Counted from the first letter of the stretch, positions 16,635 through 27,063 are shown. The stretch is DNA of 64,000 nucleotides from Pseudomonas delhiensis (GCF_900187975.1 NZ_FZPC01000008.1:142800-206799); one strand, 5' to 3'. Made by a program: numbers and translations. The notes: generated by a model from the letters alone, not told the origin.

Positions 16635-19022
16635 TCAGGCGTGGCTGGGCAGCGCCGGCTGGCACAGCAGCCAGTCGTGCAGCAGGGTCTGCAGTTCCTC
16701 GAACTTCACCGGCTTGGCCAGGTAGTCGCTCATCCCCGCAGCCAGGCAGCGTTCGCGGTCGCCGCTGTGGCTGTGAGCGGTGATGGCCAGCACCGGCAGC
16801 TCGCCGCCCTGGGGCAGCGCGCGGATCGCCCGGCAGGTGGCGAAGCCGTCCATGATCGGCATCTGGCAATCCAGCAGCACGGCGTCGACGCCCTCGCGGC
16901 GCAGCAGGTCGATGGCCTCCGAGCCGTTGTCGGCGGTGCGCACCCGGTAGCCCAGCTTGAGCAGCATGCCGCGGATCACCAGTTGGTTGATGGCGTTGTC
17001 CTCCACCACCAGCACCGTGCACTGGTCCGGGCGGCGCAGGGCCTGGCCGCCGGCGCGGCGCGGCGGCACGCTGAAGCCCTGCGCCGGCTGGCCGAGGTTC
17101 AGTTCGAGGACGAAGCGGCTGCCGCGCCCGGGGGTGGAATGGTGCTGCAGCTGCCCACCGAGCAGCCCGGTGAGCTGGCGGCACAGCGCCAGGCCGATGC
17201 CCAGGCCGCCGTACTCGCGGGTCAGCGAGCCGTCGAGCTGGTGGAAGCGCTGGTACAGCGCATCGTTGGCCGGCGTCTCGAAGCCGATGCCGGAGTCCTG
17301 CACCGCCACCCGCAGGGCGACGCCGTCGCTCTGCCGCTGGCCGTCCACGCGCAGGCCCACGCCGCCCTGGTGGGTGAACTTGATGGCGTTGTCCAGCAGG
17401 TAGCCCAGGGTCTGGGCCAGCTTGCCGGCGTCGCCTTCCAGGGTGTCGGGCAGGCTCTCGTCCAGCTGCAGGTCGAAGCGCAGGCCCTTGGCCTCGGCGC
17501 GCGGCGCGTACTGGGCGCGCAGGCTGTCGAACAGGCCGCGCAGGCTGAAGGGCTCGCGCCGCGGGTAGAGCTTGCCGGCCTGCAGCTCGATCAGCGCGAG
17601 GATGTCGTTGACCATGCGCATCATGTCGCGCGCCGAGCCGGTGGCGGTCTTCTGGTACTGCGCCAGCTCCACGTCCATGGGCACCGTCTGCATCAGCTCC
17701 AGCGAGCCGATCACCCCGCTCATGGGCGTGCGCAGCTCGTGGGTGACGGTGGCCAGGAACTCGTCCTTCAGGCGGTTGCTGTTGGCCAGCTCGAGGTTGA
17801 GCTGCTCCAGCTTGCGGCTGGACTCCTGGAGGATGCGCGTGCGCTCCTCCTTCATGGCGTTGATGCGGTCGGCCAGCGCCAGCGACAGCAGGCCCACTTC
17901 CAGGGCCGAGCCGATCTGGCTGGCGTACATGGTGAAGAACACGTTGGGCAGGAAGCCCAGCACCATCAGGGTGTTGATGGTCCCGCCGAGGAGGAAGGCG
18001 GTCCAGGCGAAGATGAAGTAGCGCGCCACGCGCATGCCGCGCAGCCAGGCGAGGATGCCGGCGCTGAAGATGACCACCACGAACGCCAGCGCCAGGTAGG
18101 TGGCCAGGCGCAGCGACAGCGCGTAGCTGGCCGAGAACGCCAGCAGCATCACCAGCGCGCCCACGGCCATCAGCGCCAGCAGGGTGCGGTCGACCCACGG
18201 GCTGTGCTCGCGGGTGTGCAGGAAGCTGCGGGCGAACTGGCAGCCGAACAGGCTGGCGGAGCCGATCAGGAAGGGCGTGGCGGCGTTGGCCCACCAGGGG
18301 CTGTTGGGCCAGAAGTACTCGATGCCGGCGCCGTTGACCGAGACCTGGTAGAGGCCGAAGGAGGCGATGTAGAGGATGTAGTAGAGGTAGCTGGTGTCGC
18401 GCACGCTGACGAAGATGAACAGGTTGTACACCAGCATCACCAGCAGCACGCCGTAGATGATGCCCAGCACGTAGACGTTGCCCGGCAGGTTCTCCATGTA
18501 GGCCTTGGGCGACCAGAGCGTCAGCGGCGCCTGGATCGAGCCCTGGCTCTCCAGGCGCAGGTAGACGCGCAGCGGCTTGCCCGGGGCGAGCTTGAGGTCG
18601 AACAGGTAGTTGGTCAGGCTGATCGGCCGGCTGGCGAACGGCAGGGTGTCGCCGGTGCGCTGGGCCAGCTGGTACCTGCCGTCGGCGCCGGGCAGGTAGA
18701 GGTCCAGGCGGTCCAGCGGCGGGTAGGCCAGCTCCAGCAGCCAGTGCGCCGGGTCCTGGGACTCCTGCGGGCGGTAGTCCAGGTCCAGGCGGATCCAGAA
18801 CACCGAGCGCGAGTAGCCGGCGTTGAGCACGTCGCGGTCGTGGCGGCGGAAGCTGTCGGCCAGGGCGGCGGAGGTGATGTCGGCGATGTCGGCGGTGCCG
18901 CGCACGTCCTCGAAGACGTCGATCGCGTGGCCCAGCGGCAGGCGGCTGGTGTGCTCGTCGAAGCTGACCGCGCCGACCAGCGGCGAAAGAAGGAGAAGGA
19001 AGAGGATCAGCCAGCGCTGCAT
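16635..19022 (-). CDS. ladS: Hybrid sensor histidine kinase LadS
   Basis: Membrane sensor that, in P. aeruginosa, feeds the GacS/GacA-Rsm cascade and promotes biofilm over acute virulence, responding to calcium. The 795-residue length equals P. aeruginosa LadS as I recall it. The order is: signal peptide (1-18), periplasmic 7TMR-DISMED2 sensor (about 25-175), seven-helix 7TMR-DISM (about 185-385), coiled linker, HisKA with His428 (ATVTHELRTPMSG), HATPase (DNAIKFT near 545, DSGIGF near 577, GLGIGLA near 607), and a receiver with Asp718 (VLLDCQMPIMDG). The neighbour thiD supports orthology to PA3974. No frameshift is seen. The start is Met at 19022; 33 more upstream residues are open but unlikely. 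Confidence 0.9.
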   Translation of the reverse strand: MQRWLILFLLLLSPLVGAVSFDEHTSRLPLGHAIDVFEDVRGTADIADITSAALADSFRRHDRDVLNAGYSRSVFWIRLDLDYRPQESQDPAHWLLELAYPPLDRLDLYLPGADGRYQLAQRTGDTLPFASRPISLTNYLFDLKLAPGKPLRVYLRLESQGSIQAPLTLWSPKAYMENLPGNVYVLGIIYGVLLVMLVYNLFIFVSVRDTSYLYYILYIASFGLYQVSVNGAGIEYFWPNSPWWANAATPFLIGSASLFGCQFARSFLHTREHSPWVDRTLLALMAVGALVMLLAFSASYALSLRLATYLALAFVVVIFSAGILAWLRGMRVARYFIFAWTAFLLGGTINTLMVLGFLPNVFFTMYASQIGSALEVGLLSLALADRINAMKEERTRILQESSRKLEQLNLELANSNRLKDEFLATVTHELRTPMSGVIGSLELMQTVPMDVELAQYQKTATGSARDMMRMVNDILALIELQAGKLYPRREPFSLRGLFDSLRAQYAPRAEAKGLRFDLQLDESLPDTLEGDAGKLAQTLGYLLDNAIKFTHQGGVGLRVDGQRQSDGVALRVAVQDSGIGFETPANDALYQRFHQLDGSLTREYGGLGIGLALCRQLTGLLGGQLQHHSTPGRGSRFVLELNLGQPAQGFSVPPRRAGGQALRRPDQCTVLVVEDNAINQLVIRGMLLKLGYRVRTADNGSEAIDLLRREGVDAVLLDCQMPIMDGFATCRAIRALPQGGELPVLAITAHSHSGDRERCLAAGMSDYLAKPVKFEELQTLLHDWLLCQPALPSHA

Positions 19023-19202
19023 GCTACCCCGCAGTGCCCCTCCGGACGGCGCCCGGGAGCCCCTTCTCCCGCGGTTGACGCGCCCTGTGGGCGTGATTTT
19101 CGAATCGGCCAACTTTAGCACGCCGGCGGGGGGAGCAAGGAGCGCCGGGCCGGGGATCGGGGCAAACGACGCCTGCCGGGTTTAGTGGTAAGCTCCCGCG
19201 CC

Positions 19203-20000
19203 ATGAAAACGCCAACCTCCCGTCCCGTAGTGCTCTGCCTGTCCGGCCACGACCCCAGTGGCGGCGCCGGCCTGCAGGCCGACATCGAAGCCCTGATCGC
19301 CCAAGGCTGCCATGCGGCGCCCGCCGTCACCGCGCTGACCGTTCAGGACACCGTCAACGTTTCCGACTTCCGCGTGCTCGACCGCGAGTGGGTGCTGGCC
19401 CAGGCCAACGCCGTGATCGCCGACCTGCCGGTGGCCGCGGTCAAGCTGGGCATGCTCGGCTCGGTGGAGATGGTCGACACCGTGGTCGAGATCATGCAGT
19501 CGCTGCCCGGCGTGCCGCTGGTCTGCGACCCGGTGCTGCGCGCCGGCGGCGGCGGCGCCCTGGGCAAGGACGAGGTGGGCTACGCGATCCGCGAGCGGCT
19601 GTTCCCGGTGGCCGCCATCGCCACGCCGAACCTGCCGGAGGCGCGCATCCTCGCCGAGCTGCCCGAGGGCAGCGCCGACGAGTGCGCCGAGAAGCTGCTG
19701 CCATACATCCGCAACCTGCTGATCACCGGCGGCCACGGCGACGAGTCCGAGGTGCACAACCGCCTGTACGGCCGCGACGGCAGCCAGCACACCTTCACCT
19801 GCCAGCGCCTGCCGGGCAGCTACCACGGCTCCGGCTGCACCCTGGCCAGCGCCCTGTCCGGCCGCCTGGCCCTGGGCGAGGAACTGGCCAGCGCCGTGCG
19901 CAGCGCCCTCGACTACACCTGGCGCACCCTGCGCGACGCCGAGGCCCCCGGCCGCGGCCAGTACGTCCCGCGCCGGCTGCCGCTGGACTTCTGCTCCTGA
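19203..20000 (+). CDS. thiD: Hydroxymethylpyrimidine/phosphomethylpyrimidine kinase
   Basis: Phosphorylates HMP and HMP-phosphate in thiamine synthesis. The 265-residue ribokinase-fold protein has the ThiD signature [20 protein letters not shown] near the N-terminus and the C-terminal ATP/anion-hole motif [18 protein letters not shown]. The ATG at 19203 is preferred over a GTG 18 bp upstream. It is divergent from ladS with a shared 180-bp promoter region. thiE follows after 19 bp, so thiD-thiE form an operon. Confidence 0.95.
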   Translation: MKTPTSRPVVLCLSGHDPSGGAGLQADIEALIAQGCHAAPAVTALTVQDTVNVSDFRVLDREWVLAQANAVIADLPVAAVKLGMLGSVEMVDTVVEIMQSLPGVPLVCDPVLRAGGGGALGKDEVGYAIRERLFPVAAIATPNLPEARILAELPEGSADECAEKLLPYIRNLLITGGHGDESEVHNRLYGRDGSQHTFTCQRLPGSYHGSGCTLASALSGRLALGEELASAVRSALDYTWRTLRDAEAPGRGQYVPRRLPLDFCS

Positions 20001-20019
20001 TTCACCTGCCGAGGCCTTC

Positions 20020-20643
20020 ATGAAACTCCGCGGACTCTACGCCATCACCGATAGCAAGCTGCTCGCCGACGGCCGCCTGCTGCCCTACGTCGAGGCCGCG
20101 CTGCGCGGTGGCGCGCGCCTGCTGCAGTACCGCGACAAGTCCAGCGACGAGTCGCGCCGCCTGCGCGAGGCCGAGGCCCTGCGCGAGCTGTGCGAGCGCC
20201 ACGGCGCCACCCTGATCGTCAACGACGACGCCGAGCTGGCCGCGCGCCTGGGCGTGAGCGTGCACCTGGGCCAGACCGACGGCTCCCTGGCCGCCGCCCG
20301 CGCCCTGCTGGGCCGCCAGGCGATCATCGGCGCCACCTGCCACGGCAGCCTGCAGCTGGCCGACCAGGCCGTCGCCGAGGGCGCCGACTACGTGGCCTTC
20401 GGCCGCTTCTTCCAGTCGCTGACCAAGCCCGGCGCGTCCGAAGCCAGCCCCGAGCTGCTGGAGCAGGCCCGCGCGCGCTTCGCCAACGTGCCGCTGGTGG
20501 CCATCGGCGGCGTGACCCTGGAAAACGCCCCCGGCCTGATCGGCCGCGGCGCCGACCTGCTGGCGGTGATCAACGCGCTCTTCGCCGCCGACACCCCGGC
20601 CGAGGTGGAGCGCCGCGCCCGCGCCTTCGCCGCGCTGTTCTAA
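20020..20643 (+). CDS. thiE: Thiamine-phosphate synthase
   Basis: Joins HMP-diphosphate and thiazole-phosphate to give thiamine phosphate. The 207-residue TIM-barrel protein has [10 protein letters not shown] (pyrophosphate/substrate lysine region), [40 protein letters not shown] and the C-terminal phosphate-binding [20 protein letters not shown], all ThiE features. It is 19 bp after thiD, and hemL starts 61 bp downstream. Confidence 0.95.
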   Translation: MKLRGLYAITDSKLLADGRLLPYVEAALRGGARLLQYRDKSSDESRRLREAEALRELCERHGATLIVNDDAELAARLGVSVHLGQTDGSLAAARALLGRQAIIGATCHGSLQLADQAVAEGADYVAFGRFFQSLTKPGASEASPELLEQARARFANVPLVAIGGVTLENAPGLIGRGADLLAVINALFAADTPAEVERRARAFAALF

Positions 20644-20704
20644 CCTTTTCCCGCGGCGCCGCTGCGCGCCGCCCCGCTTTCACGGATCCCAACGAGAGGT
20701 CGCC

Positions 20705-21988
20705 ATGTCCCGTTCCGAACTCCTCTTCGCCAACGCCCAGAAGCACATCCCCGGCGGCGTCAACTCGCCGGTGCGCGCCTTCAAGAGCGTCGGCGGCACG
20801 CCGCTGTTCTTCAAGCACGCGGAAGGCGCCTACGTGGTGGACGAAGACGACAAGCGCTACGTCGACTACGTCGGTTCCTGGGGCCCGATGATCCTCGGCC
20901 ACGCCCACCCGGAAGTGCTCGATGCGGTGCGCCGCCAGCTGGAGCACGGCCTGTCCTACGGCGCGCCGACCGCGCTGGAAGTGGAAATGGCCGACCTGGT
21001 CTGCTCGCTGGTGCCGTCCATGGACATGGTGCGCATGGTCAGCTCCGGCACCGAGGCGACCATGAGCGCCATCCGCCTGGCCCGCGGCTATACCGGCCGC
21101 GACGACATCATCAAGTTCGAGGGCTGCTACCACGGCCACTCCGACAGCCTGCTGGTGAAGGCCGGCTCCGGCGCCCTGACCTTCGGCGTGCCGAACTCCC
21201 CGGGCGTGCCGGCGGACTTCGCCAAGCACACCCTGACCCTGCCGTTCAACGACCTGGAGGCGGTGGAGAAGGCCCTGGACGAATACGGCCAGAAGGTCGC
21301 CTGCATCATCGTCGAGCCGGTGGCCGGCAACATGAACTGCGTGCCGCCCGCCCCGGGCTTCCTCCAGGGCCTGCGCAAGGCCTGCGACAAGCACGGCGTG
21401 GTGCTGATCTTCGACGAGGTGATGACCGGCTTCCGCGTCGCCCTCGGCAGCGCCCAGGCCCTGTACGGCGTGACCCCGGACCTGTCGACCTTCGGCAAGA
21501 TCATCGGCGGCGGCATGCCGGTGGGCGCCTTCGGCGGCAAGCGCGAGATCATGCAGCGGATTTCCCCGCTGGGCCCGGTCTACCAGGCCGGTACCCTGTC
21601 GGGCAACCCGCTGGCCATGGCCGCCGGCCTGACCACCCTGAAGCTGATCAGCCGCCCGGGCTTCCACGACGAACTGACCGACTACACCAGCCGCATGCTC
21701 CAGGGCCTGCAGGAACGCGCCGATGCAGCCGGCATCCCGTTCGTCACCACCCAGGCCGGCGGCATGTTCGGCCTGTACTTCAGCGGCGCCGACGACATCG
21801 TCACCTTCGCCGACGTGATGGCCAGCGACGCCGAGCGCTTCAAGCGCTTCTTCCACCTGATGCTGGAAGGCGGCGTGTACCTGGCGCCCAGCGCCTACGA
21901 GGCCGGTTTCACCTCCATCGCCCACGGCGACACCGAGCTGAAGCTGACCCTGGACGCCGCCGAGCGCGCCTTCGCCGCCCTCAAGTGA
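20705..21988 (+). CDS. hemL: Glutamate-1-semialdehyde 2,1-aminomutase
   Basis: PLP enzyme that makes 5-aminolevulinate in the C5 haem pathway. The 427-residue protein contains [19 protein letters not shown] at the N-terminus, [29 protein letters not shown] and the PLP-lysine segment [20 protein letters not shown] strong ribosome binding site (GAGAGG) precedes the ATG. It is followed by a GC-rich hairpin with a T run. Confidence 0.96.
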   Translation: MSRSELLFANAQKHIPGGVNSPVRAFKSVGGTPLFFKHAEGAYVVDEDDKRYVDYVGSWGPMILGHAHPEVLDAVRRQLEHGLSYGAPTALEVEMADLVCSLVPSMDMVRMVSSGTEATMSAIRLARGYTGRDDIIKFEGCYHGHSDSLLVKAGSGALTFGVPNSPGVPADFAKHTLTLPFNDLEAVEKALDEYGQKVACIIVEPVAGNMNCVPPAPGFLQGLRKACDKHGVVLIFDEVMTGFRVALGSAQALYGVTPDLSTFGKIIGGGMPVGAFGGKREIMQRISPLGPVYQAGTLSGNPLAMAAGLTTLKLISRPGFHDELTDYTSRMLQGLQERADAAGIPFVTTQAGGMFGLYFSGADDIVTFADVMASDAERFKRFFHLMLEGGVYLAPSAYEAGFTSIAHGDTELKLTLDAAERAFAALK

Positions 21989-21996
21989 GCCCCTCC

Positions 21997-22024
21997 GGCC
22001 GCGGCGTTCGCCGCGGCCAATTTT
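21997..22024 (+). terminator. Rho-independent terminator of hemL
   Basis: A 10-bp GC stem, GGCCGCGGCG / CGCCGCGGCC, with a minimal TT loop, followed by AATTTT, begins 8 bp after the hemL stop codon. Confidence 0.8.
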
Positions 22025-22105
22025 CCGTCGTTACGCTTCCCAGGCACCTCCTACGCCAGTTTCTTGGCCATTCGGACGGAAACCGCGAAAAACACCGTAA
22101 AGACT

Positions 22106-22135
22106 TTGTAAGGAAGCGTCGGCTTATTTCATAAT
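22106..22135 (+). promoter_or_regulatory. Possible sigma-70 promoter
   Basis: TTGTAA (22106-22111) and CATAAT (22130-22135) with an 18-bp spacer lie in an AT-rich patch about 70 bp before the Sel1-like gene. This is motif resemblance only. Confidence 0.35.
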
Positions 22136-22203
22136 GTGCAGGCCGGCACGTTTTCGCCGGCCGGGCATCGCGCCCGCCCCGTTGCCGGAGGCCGTTTCTC
22201 CCC

Positions 22204-22749
22204 ATGTACCGTTCTGGTCGCGCCCTGCTGCTGGGCAGCCTGTTGTTCATCTCGCCCCTGTTCGCGCAGGCGGGAGGCAACTCGCTGCTGGTCCCGGCGA
22301 CCGGCCGCTGCACCCTGAACACGGTTCCCGAGCAACTGCAGCAGGCCCTGGCCAGCTGCCAGCAGATCGCCAACGGCGGCGACGCCGAGGCGCAGTTCGA
22401 ACTGGGCGAGTACTACTACACCGGCGAACGCGCCCCGCGCGACTTCCCGGCCGCGCTGCGCTGGTACGAAAAAGCCTCGCTGCAGGGCCACGCCCAGGCC
22501 CAGTGGCGCCTGGGGACCATGTTCTTCCGCGGCGAAGGGGTCAAGGCCAACAACATCCAGGCCTACATAGTGCTGAAGATGGCCGCGGTGAACGGCGCCG
22601 AAGACGCCATGGACAGCGCCGACCTGGTCGCCGAGCAGATGAGCAAGGACGAACTGGACATCGCCAGCAAGGTGCTGGGGCAGATCTTCCGCAACTACCT
22701 GATCGAACTGCAGACCGCGGGCAATACGCCGTTTTCGCCGTTGCCGTAG
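22204..22749 (+). CDS. Secreted Sel1/TPR-repeat protein
   Basis: 181 residues with a clear signal peptide (MYRSGRALLLGSLLFISPLF then AQA-GG) and two Sel1-like repeats: AEAQFELGEYYYTGERAPRD FPAALRWYEKAS and AQAQWRLGTMFFRGEGVKAN with IQAYIVLKMAA. Such repeats form protein-binding superhelices. The protein is presumably periplasmic. It matches the position of PA3978 between hemL and a DUF1820 gene (recalled). The function is unknown. Confidence 0.75.
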   Translation: MYRSGRALLLGSLLFISPLFAQAGGNSLLVPATGRCTLNTVPEQLQQALASCQQIANGGDAEAQFELGEYYYTGERAPRDFPAALRWYEKASLQGHAQAQWRLGTMFFRGEGVKANNIQAYIVLKMAAVNGAEDAMDSADLVAEQMSKDELDIASKVLGQIFRNYLIELQTAGNTPFSPLP

Positions 22750-22763
22750 CGGCCGGAGGCCGC

Positions 22764-22837
22764 AGCTGCAAGCTGCAAGCTGCAAGCACTCTCCCGCGTT
22801 ACTTGCAGCTCGAGGCTTGAAGCTTCTAGCTGTTTTT
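22764..22837. repeat. AGCTTGCAG-type repeat hairpin between convergent genes
   Basis: Three tandem copies of AGCTGCA (22764-22787) are followed by a partly complementary arm, ACTTGCAGCTCGAGGCTTGA AGCTTCTAGCTG, and a run of five T. It lies between two convergent genes and overlaps the last bases of the minus-strand gene. This class of element often terminates transcription in both directions in Pseudomonas; that role is inferred here. Confidence 0.6.
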
Positions 22838-23158
22838 ATCCGGCATCGGCATCGGGAACGGCATGACGTTGCCGCCGCCCTTGGCCTCGCTGATCTTCGG
22901 CGTGCCCAGGCGCTCCACCTCGTCGATGCGGATGATCGCGTGCAGCGGCACGAAGCTGCGGATCACGCCCTCGAACTGGGCCTTGAGCTTCTCTTCGCTG
23001 GGGTCCACGACCACCTGGGTGCGCTCGCCGAAGACGAACTCCTCGATCTCCAGAAAGCCCCACAGTTCGCTCTGGTAGATCTGCTTGGCGTACATCTCGA
23101 ACACCTGGCCCTGGTTGAGGAAGACCACTTTGTAGATCGGGTTCTCGCGCTTGTTCAT
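22826..23158 (-). CDS. DUF1820 family protein
   Basis: 110 residues beginning MNKRENPIYKVVFLNQGQVF, with YQSELWGFLEIEEFVFGERT and ending in a Met/Pro-rich tail. This is the conserved small DUF1820 protein found in gamma-proteobacteria, whose function is not established. The ATG at 23158 is chosen because upstream residues read through the miaB promoter region. It is divergent from miaB. Confidence 0.8.
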   Translation of the reverse strand: MNKRENPIYKVVFLNQGQVFEMYAKQIYQSELWGFLEIEEFVFGERTQVVVDPSEEKLKAQFEGVIRSFVPLHAIIRIDEVERLGTPKISEAKGGGNVMPFPMPMPDKNS

Positions 23159-23288
23159 GAACGGCGGATGACAGCTCTGCGAAAAGAGGCGCGAATCATA
23201 GCACAGCCGCCTGGCGCGCAACCCTAGGAACGGGCCCCTCGCGCCACTATAATGTCCGGTCATTTTGGATTCCCCCGACGAAGCGCGC

Positions 23289-24629
23289 ATGGCCAAGAAG
23301 CTTTTCATTCAGACCCACGGTTGCCAGATGAACGAGTACGACAGCTCGCGCATGGCCGACCTGCTGGGCGAGGAGCATGCCCTGGAGTTGACCGAGAAGG
23401 CCGAAGATGCCGACGTGATCCTCCTCAATACCTGCTCGATCCGCGAAAAGGCCCAGGAGAAGGTGTTCTCCGAACTGGGTGCCTGGCGGGCCCTGAAGCA
23501 ACAGAAGCCGGAGCTGGTGATTGGCGTCGGCGGCTGCGTGGCCAGCCAGGAAGGCGCCGCCATCCGCGAGCGCGCGCCGTTCGTCGACGTGGTCTTCGGC
23601 CCGCAGACCCTGCACCGCCTGCCGGAAATGATCGACGCCGCGCGCACCACCCGCCGGCCGCAGGTGGACGTGTCCTTCCCGGAGATCGAGAAGTTCGACC
23701 GCCTGCCCGAGCCGCGCGTCGACGGCCCCACCGCCTTCGTCTCGGTGATGGAAGGCTGCAGCAAGTACTGCAGCTTCTGCGTGGTGCCCTACACCCGCGG
23801 CGAGGAAGTCAGCCGGCCGTTCGACGACGTGCTCGCCGAGGTCATCCACCTGGCCGAGAACGGCGTCAAGGAAGTCACCCTGCTGGGGCAGAACGTCAAC
23901 GGCTTCCGCGGCGCCACCCATGACGGGCGCATCGCCGACTTCGCCGAGCTGCTGCGGGTGGTCGCCGAGGTCGACGGCATCGAGCGCATCCGCTACACCA
24001 CCTCGCACCCGCTGGAATTTTCCGATGCGCTGATCGCCGCCCACGCCGAACTGCCGCAGCTGGTGCCCTTCGTCCACCTGCCGGTGCAGTCCGGCTCGGA
24101 CCGCGTGCTGGCCGCCATGAAGCGCAACCACACCGCGCTGGAATACAAGTCGCGCATCCGCAAGCTCAAGGCCGCGGTGCCGGACATCTGCATCAGCTCG
24201 GACTTCATCGTCGGCTTCCCCGGCGAGACCGACAAGGACTTCGAGCAGACCATGAAGCTGGTGGAAGAAGTCGGTTTCGACTACTCCTTCGTCTTCATCT
24301 ACAGCCAGCGCCCGGGCACCCCGGCGTCGGACCTTGCGGACGACACCCCGGACGAGGTGAAGAAGCAGCGCCTGATGATTCTCAACACGCGCCTGCAGCA
24401 GCAGGGCTTCGAGATCAGCCGACGCATGGTCGGCAGCGTCCAGCGCATCCTCGTCACCGACTACTCCAAGCGCGACCCCGGCCAGCTGCAGGGCCGCACG
24501 GCGAACAACCGCGTGGTCAACTTCGCCTGCGACAACCCGCGCCTGATCGGCCAGTTCGCCGAGGTGGAAATCTACGAAGCGCTGCCCAACTCGCTGCGTG
24601 GCCGCCTGGTCGAGCCCACCCGTCACTGA
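23289..24629 (+). CDS. miaB: tRNA-2-methylthio-N6-dimethylallyladenosine synthase
   Basis: Radical-SAM enzyme that adds the methylthio group to i6A37 of tRNAs. The 446-residue protein starts [20 protein letters not shown] (UPF0004 domain with three cluster cysteines: Cys in THGCQMN, NTCSIRE and GGCVASQ). The radical-SAM CxxxCxxC is in [16 protein letters not shown] (about residues 156-163). A TRAM domain ends the protein ([15 protein letters not shown]). The ATG at 23289 is preferred over an upstream start at 23265. Confidence 0.97.
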   Translation: MAKKLFIQTHGCQMNEYDSSRMADLLGEEHALELTEKAEDADVILLNTCSIREKAQEKVFSELGAWRALKQQKPELVIGVGGCVASQEGAAIRERAPFVDVVFGPQTLHRLPEMIDAARTTRRPQVDVSFPEIEKFDRLPEPRVDGPTAFVSVMEGCSKYCSFCVVPYTRGEEVSRPFDDVLAEVIHLAENGVKEVTLLGQNVNGFRGATHDGRIADFAELLRVVAEVDGIERIRYTTSHPLEFSDALIAAHAELPQLVPFVHLPVQSGSDRVLAAMKRNHTALEYKSRIRKLKAAVPDICISSDFIVGFPGETDKDFEQTMKLVEEVGFDYSFVFIYSQRPGTPASDLADDTPDEVKKQRLMILNTRLQQQGFEISRRMVGSVQRILVTDYSKRDPGQLQGRTANNRVVNFACDNPRLIGQFAEVEIYEALPNSLRGRLVEPTRH

Positions 24630-24717
24630 AGCCATCCCGGCGCCCGACTTTCCCACACGGGCCGCCGGGGTTATTCTTCGGACATCCCTATTTCCCAATG
24701 GTCATACCGACAGCACC

Positions 24718-25734
24718 TTGAACGCCCCCCTGGATCTTCACCGCTTCACCCTGGAACCCTTCGACGCACGCAGCTTCGCCAACCTCTGCGGGCAGTTCGA
24801 CGAGCACCTGCACCAGATCGAGAAACGCCTGGACATCGAGATCCGCAACCGCGGCAACCAGTTCGAACTGGTTGGCGAGGCCGCGCGCACCCAGGCCGCC
24901 GAGCACCTGCTGCAGCGCCTGTACCGCGAGGCGCAGAGCGGCACCGAGCTGACCCCGGACATGGTCCACCTGTTCCTCCAGGAATCCGGCCTGGAAGACC
25001 TGGCCAGCGCCAGCGAGGTGCCCAGCATCACGCTGAAGACGCGCAAGGCGCACATCCGCCCGCGCGGCGCCAACCAGCAGCGCTACGTCAAGGCGATCCT
25101 CGACCACGACATCAACTTCGGCATCGGCCCGGCCGGCACCGGCAAGACCTACCTGGCCGTGGCCTGCGCCGTGGACGCCCTGGAGCGCGAGCAGATCCGC
25201 CGCATCCTGCTGGTGCGCCCGGCGGTGGAGGCCGGCGAGAAGCTCGGCTTCCTCCCCGGCGACCTGTCGCAGAAGATCGACCCCTACCTGCGCCCGCTGT
25301 ACGACGCCCTGTACGAGATGCTCGGCTTCGAGACCGTGGCCAAGCTCATCGAGCGCCAGGTGATCGAGGTCGCGCCGCTGGCCTACATGCGCGGCCGCAC
25401 GCTGAACAACAGCTTCATCATCCTCGACGAAAGCCAGAACACCACCATCGAGCAGATGAAGATGTTCCTCACCCGCATCGGCTTCGGCTCCACCGCGGTG
25501 ATCACCGGCGACATCACCCAGGTCGACCTGCCGCGCGGCACCCGCTCGGGCCTCAAGCACGTGATGGAAGTGCTGCGCGACGTCCCCGGCATCAGCTTCA
25601 CCCACTTCAAGCCCAAGGACGTGGTGCGCCACCCGCTGGTGCAGCGCATCGTCGAGGCCTACGAACGTTTCGAGGCGCGCCAGCCGGTGCGCCTGGACGG
25701 CGAGCGCGCGCCCAGGGAAACCGGCGATGCTTGA
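24718..25734 (+). CDS. PhoH-like ATPase (YbeZ)
   Basis: P-loop ATPase of the PhoH/YbeZ family, linked by conserved neighbourhood to YbeY in rRNA maturation. About 338 residues: an N-terminal KH-like region, Walker [36 protein letters not shown], and Walker [21 protein letters not shown]. No ATG lies near the conserved N-terminus, so I use a TTG at 24718 (then NAPLDLHRF). A GTG at 24598 would overlap miaB by 32 bp and add 40 unlikely residues. The 3' end overlaps ybeY by 8 bp. Confidence 0.88.
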   Translation: MNAPLDLHRFTLEPFDARSFANLCGQFDEHLHQIEKRLDIEIRNRGNQFELVGEAARTQAAEHLLQRLYREAQSGTELTPDMVHLFLQESGLEDLASASEVPSITLKTRKAHIRPRGANQQRYVKAILDHDINFGIGPAGTGKTYLAVACAVDALEREQIRRILLVRPAVEAGEKLGFLPGDLSQKIDPYLRPLYDALYEMLGFETVAKLIERQVIEVAPLAYMRGRTLNNSFIILDESQNTTIEQMKMFLTRIGFGSTAVITGDITQVDLPRGTRSGLKHVMEVLRDVPGISFTHFKPKDVVRHPLVQRIVEAYERFEARQPVRLDGERAPRETGDA

Positions 25735-26188
25735 ACTCGACCTGCAGGTCGCAAGCGATGCCGCCGGCCTGCCCGGCGAGGCGCAGTTGCGCCGCTGGTG
25801 CGAACTGGCCCTGCGCCAGCGCCAGGCCGACTCCGAGCTGACCATCCGCCTGGTGGACGAGGCCGAGGGCCGCGAGCTGAACCGCACCTGGCGGCACAAG
25901 GACTACGCCACCAACGTGCTGTCCTTCCCCGCCGACGTACCCGACGAATTGCTGGACATCCCGCTGCTGGGCGACCTGGTGATCTGCGTGCCGGTGGTCG
26001 AGCGCGAAGCCGCCGAACAGGGCAAGGCGCCGGCGGCGCACTGGGCCCACCTGGTGATCCACGGCTGCCTGCACCTGCTGGGCTACGACCATATCGAGGA
26101 CGCCGAGGCCGAGGAAATGGAGGCCCTGGAACGGCAATTGCTGGCCGAACTGGGCTACCCCGACCCGTATGCGGCGGATGAAGAATAA
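25727..26188 (+). CDS. ybeY: Endoribonuclease YbeY
   Basis: Zinc-dependent single-strand endoribonuclease needed for 16S rRNA 3' maturation and ribosome quality control. The 153-residue protein (E. coli 155) carries the metal-binding [11 protein letters not shown] signature near residue 114 and the preceding YATNVLSFP and [11 protein letters not shown] segments. It overlaps the PhoH-like gene by 8 bp and is followed by the CBS-domain gene after 21 bp, giving the conserved order phoH-ybeY-corC-lnt. Confidence 0.96.
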   Translation: MLELDLQVASDAAGLPGEAQLRRWCELALRQRQADSELTIRLVDEAEGRELNRTWRHKDYATNVLSFPADVPDELLDIPLLGDLVICVPVVEREAAEQGKAPAAHWAHLVIHGCLHLLGYDHIEDAEAEEMEALERQLLAELGYPDPYAADEE

Positions 26189-26209
26189 AAGCCAACGAGC
26201 AAAGGAAAG

Positions 26210-27049
26210 ATGAGCGAAGACCGATCGAGCAACGGGCATAAGTCCTGGCTGGACAAGATCACCCAGGCTTTTGCCCATGAGCCGAGAAACCGCCAGGAGC
26301 TCCTCGAGCTGCTGCGCGACGCCCACGAGAACAAGCTGCTGGACAGCGAGGCGCTGTCCATCGTCGAAGGCGCCATCCAGGTCGCCGACCTGCAGGTGCG
26401 CGACATCATGGTGCCGCGCTCGCAGATGATCAGCATCAAGGCCAGCCAGAGCCCGCGCGAGTTCCTCCCGGCGATCATCGAGGCGGCGCACTCGCGCTAC
26501 CCGGTGGTGGGCGAAAGCCTCGACGACGTGATGGGCGTGCTGCTGGCCAAGGACCTGCTGCCGCTGATCCTCCACGACGGCAGCCACGCCTTCAACATCA
26601 AGGACCTGCTGCGCCCGGCCACCTTCGTGCCCGAGTCCAAGCGCCTGAACGTGCTGCTGCGCGAGTTCCGCGCCAACCACAACCACATGGCCATCGTCAT
26701 CGACGAGTACGGCGGCGTGGCGGGCCTGGTGACCATCGAGGACGTGCTGGAGCAGATCGTCGGCGACATCGAGGACGAGCACGACGTCGAGGAAGACAGC
26801 TACATCAAGCCGCTGCCCAGCGGCGATTTCATCGTCAAGGCGCTGACCCCGGTGGAGGCCTTCAACGATTTCTTCGGCGCGGAATTCTCCGACGAGGAAT
26901 TCGACACCGTCGGCGGCCTGGTGATGAGCGCCTTCGGCCACCTGCCCAAGCGCAACGAGACCACCGAGCTGGGTGGCTTCCGCTTCCGCGTGCTCAACGC
27001 CGACAGCCGCCGCCTGCACCTGCTGCGCCTGACGCCGCTGCGCGACTGA
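26210..27049 (+). CDS. corC: CBS-pair / CorC_HlyC domain protein
   Basis: 279 residues. The N-terminal MSEDRSSNGHKSWLDKITQA leads into two CBS domains (IMVPRSQMISIKASQ and MAIVIDEYGGVAGLVTIEDV LEQIVGDIEDE) and a C-terminal CorC_HlyC domain (about 190-275, with TVGGLVMSAFGHLPKRNE). In E. coli this protein (YbeX/CorC) is tied to Mg/Co efflux and ribosome metabolism. The precise role is unsettled. AAAGGAAAG gives a good ribosome binding site. The cluster continues to lnt across a repeat-rich gap. Confidence 0.88.
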   Translation: MSEDRSSNGHKSWLDKITQAFAHEPRNRQELLELLRDAHENKLLDSEALSIVEGAIQVADLQVRDIMVPRSQMISIKASQSPREFLPAIIEAAHSRYPVVGESLDDVMGVLLAKDLLPLILHDGSHAFNIKDLLRPATFVPESKRLNVLLREFRANHNHMAIVIDEYGGVAGLVTIEDVLEQIVGDIEDEHDVEEDSYIKPLPSGDFIVKALTPVEAFNDFFGAEFSDEEFDTVGGLVMSAFGHLPKRNETTELGGFRFRVLNADSRRLHLLRLTPLRD

Positions 27050-27063
27050 AACCGGGGGCCAAC

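Noticed and set aside
16569..19118. 849-codon plus-strand frame opposite ladS
   Set aside because: Antisense artefact of GC-rich codons; the minus strand encodes all LadS domains.
19023..19202. Possible thiamine (TPP) riboswitch before thiD
   Set aside because: The 180-bp divergent region lacks the conserved TPP aptamer core and thiD follows closely; no support.
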